From Deltaproteobacteria bacterium (GTDB taxonomy: Bacteria > Myxococcota > Myxococcia > Myxococcales > JAHFDP01): DNA of 44,157 bases. Numbering within the stretch: position 1 is the stretch's first letter; every line of letters begins with the position of its first letter. Positions 35,330 through 43,309 of the stretch are shown piece after piece. A program made the translations under genes and the position numbers. The stretch is taken from the NCBI GenBank assembly GCA_023248955.1, contig JAHFDP010000029.1, positions 1 through 44,157 of the forward strand, in the 5' to 3' direction. The notes under the pieces are model-generated. The model worked only from the letters and a program-made list of their open reading frames with translations, was not told the DNA's origin and did no database searches.

Positions 35330-38300
35330 ATGGACGCCGGTGCCGCCAAACTTTCTGATCTGATTGCTTCGTTGCGCGTCGACGCCGCGCGCGTAGAGGT
35401 GCACGGCCTCTTCGGCGCGGCGCGAGGTCTGACGTTGGGGCGCATCGCGACCGAGCTCTCCGCGCCGGTGGTTGCGGTGACCGCCGACGAGGAAGCGGCC
35501 GATCGACTCGAGCGGGATTTGCGGTTTTTCCTCGGCGCCGGCGACAGCGTGCTGCGCATTCCAGCCGACGAGATTTTACCGTACGACGATCTCACGCCCG
35601 ATCGCGGTGTCGAGTTGGCGCGGCTCAAAGCGCTCTTCTTGTTGCATCTGCAAACGCCGCGCGCGGTGGTGTTATCAGCCCGGGCGCTCGCGCGGCGCGT
35701 GGTTCCGCGACGCATGCTCGACGAGCGATCGCTGCTCGTGGCGAAAGACCAGACGCTCGATCGCGACGAGTTGGCGCGCAGGCTCACGGCGGCCGGCTAT
35801 GCGCACACGCCGCTGGTGGAAGACCCGGGCACGTTTGCGGTACGCGGCGGTGTCGTCGACGTGTGGAGTCCTCTCGCGGATGCGCCGGCGCGGCTAGAAT
35901 TTTTTGGCGACACGATCGAGTCGCTGCGCCTTTTCGATGTGGCCACGCAGCGCACGGTGCGGACGTTGGACGAATTGGCGATCTGTCCGGCGCGTGAATT
36001 CGTGCTCGACGATCGGACGCGTGCACTGGCGGTGGCCGCGCTGCGGGCCGCGGCGGATGCGGTGGACCATCCGAGCCGCGCGCTGCGGGAACTGATCGAC
36101 GAAGTGCAAGCCGGCCAGCCATCGTTTGGACTGGAGGCCGTGCAACCGGGACTTTACGAAGAGGGACTTTCGCCGGTCGGCGACTATTTGCCGAAGGGCG
36201 CGATCTTTTTCTTCGACGATCCCACGGCCATCACGACGGCGATCGATTCGCTGTGGGCCGACCTTTCGCGCGAGTTTGCCCGCGTTCGCGCGGACGGCGG
36301 ATTGGCGTTGGAGCCGGAACGACATTTTGTCAAGTCGGTGGGTTTGGCTGCGCAGTGGAGCGGGGCGCGGCAGATCTGCTCCCCCCACCCTAGCCCTCCC
36401 CCGCAAGGGGGGAGGGGATTTCTTTCGGCGAGTGAATTTCTTTCGGCTAATGGAATTTTTTCGTCATCTATCCCCTCCCCCCTTGCGGGGGAGGGTCAGG
36501 GTGGGGGGGCCGTCAATCTCCACTTCCTCCCCACCGCCGATCTCCGCCAAGAGATCCTCCAGCACCATGGCGAAGACGGCGCGCTCGTTCCATTGGCGCG
36601 ACGGCTTCACGACTGGCGCAACCGCGGTATTGCATCGGTTATCGCTTGTCATACGTCGGGGATCGCCGAGCGACTCCGACGCATGCTCTTCGATCGCGAT
36701 CTGCACGCCAAATTGCACGACGGTGCGGTACCTCCCGATGGTCACGCGCTCTTCGAAGATCACCTCCACGCGCATCTTTTCGTCGGCGAGATCAGCGCCG
36801 GATTCGTCGATGCCGAGAGCGGGCTGGCCATCGTCTCCGACGAAGAGATTTTCGGTCCGCGGGCGCAGCGAAAATCGCGACGTGCGCGCAGCGAACATCC
36901 CTTCATCGCCGAATTCCGCGAGCTGAAAGAAGGCGACCTCGTCGTGCACGTCGATCACGGCGTAGCCCGTTACGACGGGCTCACGCGGCTCTCGCTACGC
37001 GACATTCCCGGCGACTTTCTCGTCTTGCAATTTGCCGGCAAGGACAAGCTCTACCTTCCGGTAGCCCGACTGCGGCAAGTGCAGAAATACAGCGGTGCGG
37101 ATCCCGAAGGCGTCAAGCTCGATGCGCTCGGCGCCGTTGGGTTCACCAACCGAAAAAAGAAAGTCAAAGAAGAGCTGCTCAAGATGGCGGCGGAGCTGAT
37201 CGATCTTTACGCCGCGCGCGCCGCGCATCCGGGCCACGCGTACGCCGCGCCGGATGCGATGTACCGGCAGTTCGAAGCAGATTTCGAATTCGAGGAGACC
37301 GCCGATCAGCAGAAGGCCATCGACGACGTGCTCGCCGACATGCAGAAGCCGCGGCCGATGGATCGCCTGGTGTGCGGCGACGTCGGCTACGGCAAGACGG
37401 AAGTGGCGCTGCGCGCGGCGTTCAAGGCCATCGAGGACAAAAAGCAGGTCGCCATTTTGGTGCCGACCACCGTCCTTGCCGCGCAGCATTTTCACTCCTT
37501 CAAAGCGCGCTTCGCGGACTATCCGGTCATCGTGGAAATGGTGTCGCGGTTTCGTTCGCCGAAGGAGACGCGCGATGTTTTGCACCGTCTGGCCGAGGGA
37601 AAAGTCGACGTCATCATCGGCACGCACAAACTCCTGTCGAAGGATGTGGCGTTCAAGTCGCTGGGCCTGGTGGTCATCGACGAGGAGCAACGCTTCGGCG
37701 TGAAGCACAAAGAGGCGCTCAAAAAACTGCGCAAGCTGGTGGACGTGTTGACGCTGACGGCGACGCCGATTCCGCGCACCATGCACATGGCCATGAGCGG
37801 CTTACGCGATCTCTCCATCATCGCCACGCCGCCATCCGATCGCCGCGCCATTCGCACCTTCGTGACGAAATTTTCGCCGGCCACGATCAAAGAAGCGATC
37901 GATCGCGAGCTGGCGCGCGGCGGGCAGGTTTTTTTCGTGCACAACCGGGTGCAGTCGATCGGTGGGATGGAGCATTTCCTCTCGGAGCTCTGTCCGCGCG
38001 CACGCATCGCGGTGGCGCATGGGCAGATGCCGGACCATCAGCTCGAGGAAGTGATGACCGGATTTATCGAGCGCAAAAGCGACATTTTGCTGTGCACGTC
38101 GATCATCGAAAGCGGCCTCGACATTCCGAGCGCCAACACGATTTTGGTCAACCGCGCGGACCATTTCGGCCTGGCGCAGCTCTACCAAATTCGCGGACGC
38201 GTCGGCCGCAGCCGCGAGCGCGCGTATGCGTATCTCCTCGTACCCGCGCGTCGGCCGGTCACGCGCGATGCCAAAAAACGTCTGGCCGCGCTGCAAGAGT

Positions 38301-38929
38301 TCACCGAGTTGGGCGCTGGTTTTCAGATCGCCAGCCACGACTTGGAAATTCGCGGCGGCGGAAATCTCCTGGGGCCGGATCAGTCGGGAACGATCGCCGC
38401 GGTCGGCATGGAGCTCTACACCGAAATGATGGCGGAGGCGGTGGCCGAGCTGCGCGGCGAACCGGTGCGCGAAGAGATCGATCCCGACGTGCAGCTGCCG
38501 GTGCCCGCGCTGCTGCCCGAAGAATTTCTGCCCGAGGTGCCGCAGCGGCTCGCCTATTACAAGAAGCTGGCGCAAGCGCAGACCGAGGATGAGCTCGACG
38601 ACATCAAGGGCGAACTGCGCGATCTCTGCGGCGAGCCGCCGCCCGAGGTTGACAACCTGGTCGAGCTGATGAGCGTGAAGATGCAGATGCGCCAGCTTCG
38701 GCTGCGCGCCATGGAGAGCGGACCCGGACGGCTGGTGCTGACACTCGGCCCGGACGCGCAACTCGATGGCGCGAAGCTCACGGCGTGGGTAGGTGCGAAC
38801 GCGAAGAAGGGAACGCGGCTAACGCCAGAGTTGAAGTTGGTGTGGCCGCTGCCGGCGAATGATCAAGCGTGGCTCTCCGCGGCGCGGCGGTTGCTGCGCG
38901 AGCTGTCGGCAGCGGCGGGCGGCCTGTAG
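35330..38929 (+). CDS. mfd: Transcription-repair coupling factor Mfd
   Basis: A 1199-residue Mfd, about 50 longer than E. coli Mfd. The UvrB-like N-terminal module (RDLRFFLGAGDSVLRIPADE, FAVRGGVVDVWSP) is followed by the RNA-polymerase-interacting domain (EGDLVVHVDHGVARYDGL, about 534) and the RecG-like translocase with Walker A GDVGYGKT (about 682), DEEQ box (about 784) and TLTATPIPRTMHMA. The C-terminal domain (from about 1020) blocks UvrA binding until a stalled polymerase is met. It removes stalled RNA polymerase and recruits UvrA. Residues about 351-393 are encoded by a palindromic insertion that keeps the frame open and accounts for most of the extra length. Confidence 0.97.
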   Translation: MDAGAAKLSDLIASLRVDAARVEVHGLFGAARGLTLGRIATELSAPVVAVTADEEAADRLERDLRFFLGAGDSVLRIPADEILPYDDLTPDRGVELARLKALFLLHLQTPRAVVLSARALARRVVPRRMLDERSLLVAKDQTLDRDELARRLTAAGYAHTPLVEDPGTFAVRGGVVDVWSPLADAPARLEFFGDTIESLRLFDVATQRTVRTLDELAICPAREFVLDDRTRALAVAALRAAADAVDHPSRALRELIDEVQAGQPSFGLEAVQPGLYEEGLSPVGDYLPKGAIFFFDDPTAITTAIDSLWADLSREFARVRADGGLALEPERHFVKSVGLAAQWSGARQICSPHPSPPPQGGRGFLSASEFLSANGIFSSSIPSPLAGEGQGGGAVNLHFLPTADLRQEILQHHGEDGALVPLARRLHDWRNRGIASVIACHTSGIAERLRRMLFDRDLHAKLHDGAVPPDGHALFEDHLHAHLFVGEISAGFVDAESGLAIVSDEEIFGPRAQRKSRRARSEHPFIAEFRELKEGDLVVHVDHGVARYDGLTRLSLRDIPGDFLVLQFAGKDKLYLPVARLRQVQKYSGADPEGVKLDALGAVGFTNRKKKVKEELLKMAAELIDLYAARAAHPGHAYAAPDAMYRQFEADFEFEETADQQKAIDDVLADMQKPRPMDRLVCGDVGYGKTEVALRAAFKAIEDKKQVAILVPTTVLAAQHFHSFKARFADYPVIVEMVSRFRSPKETRDVLHRLAEGKVDVIIGTHKLLSKDVAFKSLGLVVIDEEQRFGVKHKEALKKLRKLVDVLTLTATPIPRTMHMAMSGLRDLSIIATPPSDRRAIRTFVTKFSPATIKEAIDRELARGGQVFFVHNRVQSIGGMEHFLSELCPRARIAVAHGQMPDHQLEEVMTGFIERKSDILLCTSIIESGLDIPSANTILVNRADHFGLAQLYQIRGRVGRSRERAYAYLLVPARRPVTRDAKKRLAALQEFTELGAGFQIASHDLEIRGGGNLLGPDQSGTIAAVGMELYTEMMAEAVAELRGEPVREEIDPDVQLPVPALLPEEFLPEVPQRLAYYKKLAQAQTEDELDDIKGELRDLCGEPPPEVDNLVELMSVKMQMRQLRLRAMESGPGRLVLTLGPDAQLDGAKLTAWVGANAKKGTRLTPELKLVWPLPANDQAWLSAARRLLRELSAAAGGL
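36381..36508. repeat. Palindromic element inserted in frame in mfd
   Basis: Arms 36381-36419 and 36470-36508 are 39 bp each and reverse-complementary at 37 positions; each arm is itself a hairpin (CCCTCCCCC, GCAA loop, GGGGGGAGGG). The 50-bp centre is AT-richer. The translated words PPPQGGRG and PLAGEGQGGG are familiar from dispersed palindromic repeats in other Proteobacteria (recollection). No clear target duplication was seen. Confidence 0.88.
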
Positions 38930-38969
38930 CAGCTAGCCGCCCTGCTCGAATAGATCTGAGCCGGAAATC

Positions 38970-39009
38970 CACAGAGGTTGTGAAAAAATCCTCACAACCT
39001 CTGTGTTTT
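38970..39009 (+). terminator. Hairpin and T-run after mfd
   Basis: CACAGAGGTTGTG (38970-38982) pairs perfectly with 38993-39005 across an A-rich loop and is followed by TTTT. The 13-bp stem lies 40 bp after the mfd stop. It fits an intrinsic terminator with a short U-tract. Confidence 0.65.
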
Positions 39010-39124
39010 GAAGGGTCGGGCCGCTGCCCGCCCCTCTGCGCCGAGTGAATCGGCGCATTCACCCCACCTGCCGCCGCAGCTTTCGCCGCGGCGCTATGAG
39101 CGAAAAATTAATTTTTTACAGGCT
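38975..39124. mobile_element. Possible 150-bp insertion splitting repeat copy 2
   Basis: Copy 1 of the structured repeat opens CCGGAAATCCACAG-TTGCCGTGG. In copy 2 the first 14 bases are at 38961-38974 and the rest resumes at 39125 after a repeated CACAG, so 150 bp appear inserted with a 5-bp duplication. The ends are loosely inverted (AGGTTGTGAAAAAAT and the complement of the end, AGCCTGTAAAAAAT). The interior holds hairpins such as GCGCCGA-GTGAA-TCGGCGC. No gene is seen here. Confidence 0.4.
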
Positions 39125-39361
39125 CACAGTTGCCGTGGTACCGAGACGGTCGAGCGTGGCTCGGATGCGAGGCGCGCAGGAGGAGCCCCCGGAAGCGCAC
39201 TTTTCGGTGCGCTGAGGAGACACCGCACGAGCCCGCTATGTGATCGAGCGCTTCCAGCGCCACCAATCGGGCCGGCCGCGCTCCCAACATGCGCGCGGCA
39301 AGCACTGAAGCAGACGGGCCGCGATCGGCCGTCGCAGGTAACGGCAATTGTGGTTTTCCGG
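39125..39361. repeat. Structured dispersed repeat, copy 2
   Basis: About 90 percent like copy 1 (27895-28069) over the shared parts by eye, same orientation, with the same AGCGCAC-TTTTCG-GTGCGCT and GGCCG-CGAT-CGGCC hairpins and the same 3' end. It carries about 62 extra bases near 39230-39305. It lies between mfd and the parvulin operon; open frames across it are not thought to be coding. Confidence 0.8.
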
Positions 39362-39444
39362 CTGAGCTCGGCGCATCCCGATCCGTAGATTGCGCGCGCT
39401 TTCCATCGGTGCTATCGACCAGCGTTTCGCTAGGAGAAATGCCA

Positions 39445-40476
39445 ATGCGCATTCACACACTTTTCGCCGTCGTCCTTCTTGCCGCTTGCAGCGGTCAGCC
39501 GTCGTCCTCTTCGTCCGCAGCGCAGCCGCACACGGGCGCAGTCGTGGCCCACGTCGGAAGCGACGTCATCACCGCCGATGACGTGAAGAAAAAACTCGAG
39601 GAGCAGAGCCCATTTCTTCGCGCGCGCTACAACACCATCGAGCGCAAAAAAGAATTCGTCGACAACCTCGTGCGCTTCGAAGTGCTCTCGCAAGAGGCCG
39701 TCAAGCGCGGCATGGACAAGAATCCGGAAGTTCAGGACACGCTGAAAAAAGTAATGGTGCAGCAGCTCATCAAGCAGCAGTTTGATGAGAAGCAAGGCCA
39801 GGCCGCGATTCCAGAGCCGGACCTGCAAAAATTTTACAACGATCACATCGACGACTACGTGAAGCCGGAGCGCGTGCGCGCCAGCCACGTTTTCCTGAAA
39901 GCCGCGCCGGGCGACAAAGGCGCTCGCTCGGCGGCGAAGAAGAAAGCCGAGTCGCTCGTGAAGGAGCTGCTCGAAGCGAAGGGCAAGGGAAACCTCAATG
40001 CGTTTGCCGAAGCCGCGCAGAAAAACAGCAACGACGCGGCCACGGCAGCGGTCGGCGGCGACATGCGTTACCTGTCGAAGGACGAGATGACCAAAGCCTA
40101 TTCGGCACAGCTGACGGACGCGGCGTTCGCGCTCAAGGATCCAGGTGACATGTCGCTGGTCGTGGAAGTGCCCGAAGGATTCGAGATCGTGAAACTGCAG
40201 GGCAAGCAGCCGGCGCTTTCGCGGAAGCTCGACGATGTTCGCGAGCAGATCCGCAGCCGCCTCGCGCGCGAGAAGCGGACCAAGGACTTCGAAGAGTTCG
40301 TAAAGGGATTGAAGGAAAAGGCCAACGTGACCATCGACGAAGCAGCGCTCGGCGCGGTTTCGGTTCCGGCCGAGCAGGCCGCGCCGCCGTCGCCGTTCGG
40401 AACGCCGCCGCCCATGCATCCCGGAGCCGCTGGGCCGGGGATGATGCCCAAGCCGCCCGCGCCACCCACGCATTAG
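39445..40476 (+). CDS. Lipoprotein peptidyl-prolyl isomerase, parvulin type (PrsA/SurA-like)
   Basis: A 343-residue lipoprotein. ATG 39445 is chosen because GGAG lies 8 nt ahead, and the protein then opens MRIHTLFAVVLLAAC with a clean lipobox (LAAC, Cys15); ATG 39439 is too close to that site. A Ser/Ala linker precedes the SurA-N-like helical domain (VVAHVGSDVITADDVKKKL, about 35-145). The parvulin domain (about 155-275) starts RVRASHVFLKAAPGDKG and ends EGFEIVKLQG. The tail is Pro/Ala rich. It should fold exported proteins in the periplasm. It is the first of three such genes in a row, with 8 bp to the next. Confidence 0.9.
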   Translation: MRIHTLFAVVLLAACSGQPSSSSSAAQPHTGAVVAHVGSDVITADDVKKKLEEQSPFLRARYNTIERKKEFVDNLVRFEVLSQEAVKRGMDKNPEVQDTLKKVMVQQLIKQQFDEKQGQAAIPEPDLQKFYNDHIDDYVKPERVRASHVFLKAAPGDKGARSAAKKKAESLVKELLEAKGKGNLNAFAEAAQKNSNDAATAAVGGDMRYLSKDEMTKAYSAQLTDAAFALKDPGDMSLVVEVPEGFEIVKLQGKQPALSRKLDDVREQIRSRLAREKRTKDFEEFVKGLKEKANVTIDEAALGAVSVPAEQAAPPSPFGTPPPMHPGAAGPGMMPKPPAPPTH

Positions 40477-40484
40477 AACCACGG

Positions 40485-41414
40485 ATGAAGCGGGTCGCTT
40501 TCGCCCTGCTTGTCGCGGCTTGTTCGCGCCACACGCCATCGACTTCCGTTGCGGACGTCGATGGCGTTTCCATTTCGGTGGTCGCACTCAAGCGCGAGCT
40601 CGCACGTGCACGGAAGGGAGCCGATGCGCCAGTGGTGCCGGATGCGCTTCTGCAACTCAAGCGGACGTTGCTCGAGGGCCTCATCGATCGGCAGCTGTTG
40701 CTAGCGGCGGCGCACGCACACGGCATTCAAATCGGCGGCGCGCGGCTGGAACGTGCGGTGTCGCGAGCGCGCGCCGAGCATGACGGACAGCCGCTCGAGC
40801 AGTGGCTAAGCGCCGAGGGTATTTCGTCCGGGGAGTATCGCGACGATTTGCGCGAGCAACTCACGATCGATCAGCTCATCGCGGATGAAGTGCTGGCGCG
40901 CGTGGCGTTGGCGGCTGGCGAAGCGCGGGCCTACTACGAGAGCGAGCTCAAAAAAAATCCGCAGGCGTTCGATGAACCAGACAAGGTGCGTGCTGCGCAG
41001 ATCGTGGTGAAAACGAACGAAGAGGCGGCCGCGTTGCTCGCCGAGCTAAAAAAGGGCGCCGACTTTGCGCAGCTGGCACGCACGCGCTCGCTCTCGCCCG
41101 ATGCCAGGCAAGGCGGCGATCTGGGCTGGTTCTCCGCGAGCGAGATGCCGCCGGAAATTGCGAACGCCTGCTTTGCGCTCGAGCGGCCGGGGCAACTTTC
41201 GCCCGTCACGCCCTCTGCTTTCGGCTTCCACCTCTTTCGGTTGGAGGAGCGCCATGTCGCGCGGGTGCGGACATTCGACCGGTCGCTGCAAGACACGCTG
41301 GAGACCGTGCTCCGACGCGAAAAGGGCGAGCAGGGGCAACGTGCTTTCCTGGAGCGACTGCGTGCGAAGGCCGGCATTCGGATCGACGAGGCAGCGCTTC
41401 TCGCGATTGACTAG
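40485..41414 (+). CDS. Second lipoprotein peptidyl-prolyl isomerase, parvulin type
   Basis: A 309-residue lipoprotein opening MKRVAFALLVAAC (Cys13). The helical chaperone domain (ADVDGVSISVVALKRELARA to EVLARVALAAGE, about 22-150) is followed by a parvulin domain (about 165-265) with RAAQIVVKTNEEAAALLAELKKG, QGGDLGWFSASEMPPEI and SAFGFHLFRLEE, close to the SurA/PpiC consensus. It is likely a periplasmic folding factor working with its neighbours. It lies 8 bp after the first parvulin gene and 9 bp before the third. Confidence 0.92.
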   Translation: MKRVAFALLVAACSRHTPSTSVADVDGVSISVVALKRELARARKGADAPVVPDALLQLKRTLLEGLIDRQLLLAAAHAHGIQIGGARLERAVSRARAEHDGQPLEQWLSAEGISSGEYRDDLREQLTIDQLIADEVLARVALAAGEARAYYESELKKNPQAFDEPDKVRAAQIVVKTNEEAAALLAELKKGADFAQLARTRSLSPDARQGGDLGWFSASEMPPEIANACFALERPGQLSPVTPSAFGFHLFRLEERHVARVRTFDRSLQDTLETVLRREKGEQGQRAFLERLRAKAGIRIDEAALLAID

Positions 41415-41423
41415 GATGCACCC

Positions 41424-42365
41424 ATGCGGACTTTTTTCGTTCTTGCGTTTTTGTCAAGCTCCGCCGTGCACGCCAAGTTGGTCGACGGCATCGCGGCAAT
41501 TATCAATGGCGACGTGATCACGTTTTCCGAAGTGGACGAGCGCACGTCACTCGCGCACCAGGATCGCGCGCACGCGCTTGCGGACCTCGTGGGCGAGCGT
41601 TTGCTTGAGGCGGACGTGAGGTCGCTCCACCTCGAGGTAACGCCGGACGAGCTCGATCGCGCGGTCGATGAAGTACGCAAAGAAAACAACCTCGATGCGG
41701 ATCGATTCGAGCAGGCGCTCAAATCGCAGGGGCTCACGATGGAGCGGTACCGCGCGCAGCTGTCGAAACAGATCGCGCGGATGAAACTGATGCAGGTGAA
41801 GGTGAAGGGCAAGGTCACGATTTCCGACGAGGACGTGAAGACGACGTATCGGCAGGAGACGGCAACGGCGGCGTCTTTGGTGCATGCGCGGCATCTTTTT
41901 GTCGCGGTGAAGGAAGGGTCGCCGATCGCCGACGTTCAAGCTGGGCGCACCAAGGCTGAGCGCGCGCTAGCGGAAATCAAAGCGGGCAAAGAATTCGCGG
42001 TGGCGGCGAAACAATATTCCGATGCACCAACCGCGCACCTCGGCGGTGATCTCGGGTTCATTCGTCGCGGCGAGCTGTTGCCGGAGATCGAGCAGGCCGC
42101 GTTTGCGCTGGCGCCGGGGCAGGTGTCGGAGGTCATCCGCGCGCGCGGCGGGTTTCACCTCGTGAAAGTCGAGGAGAAAAAACTCGATGCACCGCCGGAT
42201 TTCGAGCACGCCAAGGATGCGATTCGTGAACGGCTGATGCGTGCGGCGCTTGAGAAAGAGGCGCAGCGGTACGTGCAACAGCTTCGCAAAGAAGCCAGCG
42301 TCGAGGTGAAGTTGCAGGGTGCGGACGGGAAAGCGATCGAGCTTCCGGCACCCGCGGGACCGTGA
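41424..42365 (+). CDS. surA: Periplasmic chaperone/PPIase SurA
   Basis: A 313-residue exported protein with a cleavable signal (MRTFFVLAFLSSSAVHA) and no lipobox. SurA-N follows: LVDGIAAIINGDVITFSEVDERT to KLMQVKVKGKVTISDEDV. One parvulin domain (about 150-255) carries HARHLFVAVKEG, HLGGDLGFIRRGELLPEIEQAAFALAPGQ and GGFHLVKVEE. E. coli SurA has two parvulin domains; this has one, as is usual outside gammaproteobacteria. It helps outer-membrane proteins fold. The following pdxA starts in a GTGA overlap, the same surA-pdxA order as in enterics. Confidence 0.92.
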   Translation: MRTFFVLAFLSSSAVHAKLVDGIAAIINGDVITFSEVDERTSLAHQDRAHALADLVGERLLEADVRSLHLEVTPDELDRAVDEVRKENNLDADRFEQALKSQGLTMERYRAQLSKQIARMKLMQVKVKGKVTISDEDVKTTYRQETATAASLVHARHLFVAVKEGSPIADVQAGRTKAERALAEIKAGKEFAVAAKQYSDAPTAHLGGDLGFIRRGELLPEIEQAAFALAPGQVSEVIRARGGFHLVKVEEKKLDAPPDFEHAKDAIRERLMRAALEKEAQRYVQQLRKEASVEVKLQGADGKAIELPAPAGP

Positions 42366-43309
42366 AACCCGTCGTCGCCATTTCGCTCGGAGATCCTTCC
42401 GGCATTGGTCCGGAGGTGATCGCTCGGGCGATCGTGGATTCGCGCGTTCAAAGTGCACTCGTGCCGTTCGTCGTTGGTGATGAAGGCGTCGTGCGACGCG
42501 CCGCCAAGACCTGCGGCGTTTCACTGCCGGCCCTCCGCCTCGATGCCGTGACGACGCTTTCCGAGAATGACGCGACGCCAGGCCATCCGTCCTCCGCCGG
42601 CGCACGCGCGCAACTGGCCTATCTCGAATCCGCGCTGGCCCACGTCCGCACTGGTCGCGCCGCTGCGCTCTGCACCGCGCCAGTCAACAAGGCGGCCATC
42701 GCGCGCACGGGGATCGAATTCACCGGCCACACCGAGTGGTTGACAAAATGTCTAGACGCCAAACATGTGGTCATGATGCTGGCCGGCGAAAAACTGCGCG
42801 TCGCGCTGGCTACCACGCACTTGGCGTTGGCACGTGTGCCCTCGGCGATCTCGGTGGAGTCGATCGCGGAAACGATCGTGGTGACCGATCGCGCTTTGCG
42901 CATGCAATTCGGAACTTCCGCGCCGCGTATTGCGGTCTGCGGGCTCAATCCCCACGCGGGCGAAGACGGCGCGTTCGGCGACGAAGAGTCGCGCATCATC
43001 CGGCCCGCGCTGGACGCAGCCGCGCGACGGGGCGTCGACGTACGCGGACCCTTTGCCGCCGACGGACTTTTCCCGCGCGCGGCACTAGGCGCCTTCGATG
43101 CGGTGGTCGCGCTCTACCACGACCAGGGATTGATTCCGGTGAAGCTGCTCGAATTCGAGAAGGCGGTGAACGTCACGCTGGGGTTACCGATCGTTCGCAC
43201 CAGCCCCGATCACGGCGTGGCCTACGACATCGCCGGCACGGGGCGCGCGCAGGCGGAGAGCATGATTTCGGCGTTGCTCTTGGCGGCGAAACTCACCAGC
43301 GCGCGGTGA
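42362..43309 (+). CDS. pdxA: 4-hydroxythreonine-4-phosphate dehydrogenase PdxA
   Basis: A 315-residue enzyme of the DXP-dependent vitamin B6 pathway. It oxidises 4-phosphohydroxy-threonine with NAD to a product that PdxJ uses to make pyridoxine phosphate. GDPSGIGPEV opens the protein. The three metal-binding His are visible in EFTGHTEWL, ALYHDQGLIPVKLL and TSPDHGVAYDIAGTG, and CTAPVNKAAI is also conserved. The start is GTG 42362, sharing GTGA with the surA stop. The 3' end overlaps the convergent gene by 17 bp. Confidence 0.96.
   Translation: MKPVVAISLGDPSGIGPEVIARAIVDSRVQSALVPFVVGDEGVVRRAAKTCGVSLPALRLDAVTTLSENDATPGHPSSAGARAQLAYLESALAHVRTGRAAALCTAPVNKAAIARTGIEFTGHTEWLTKCLDAKHVVMMLAGEKLRVALATTHLALARVPSAISVESIAETIVVTDRALRMQFGTSAPRIAVCGLNPHAGEDGAFGDEESRIIRPALDAAARRGVDVRGPFAADGLFPRAALGAFDAVVALYHDQGLIPVKLLEFEKAVNVTLGLPIVRTSPDHGVAYDIAGTGRAQAESMISALLLAAKLTSAR

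Noticed and set aside
37802-38761. Minus-strand open frame of 319 codons within mfd
   Set aside because: It is fully antisense to conserved helicase and C-terminal parts of Mfd and has no family features.
39008-39438. Open frames running through the structured repeat into the first parvulin gene
   Set aside because: The parvulin protein has a clear ribosome binding site and lipoprotein signal at 39445; upstream in-frame sequence is repeat DNA also found at 27.9-28.1 kb.
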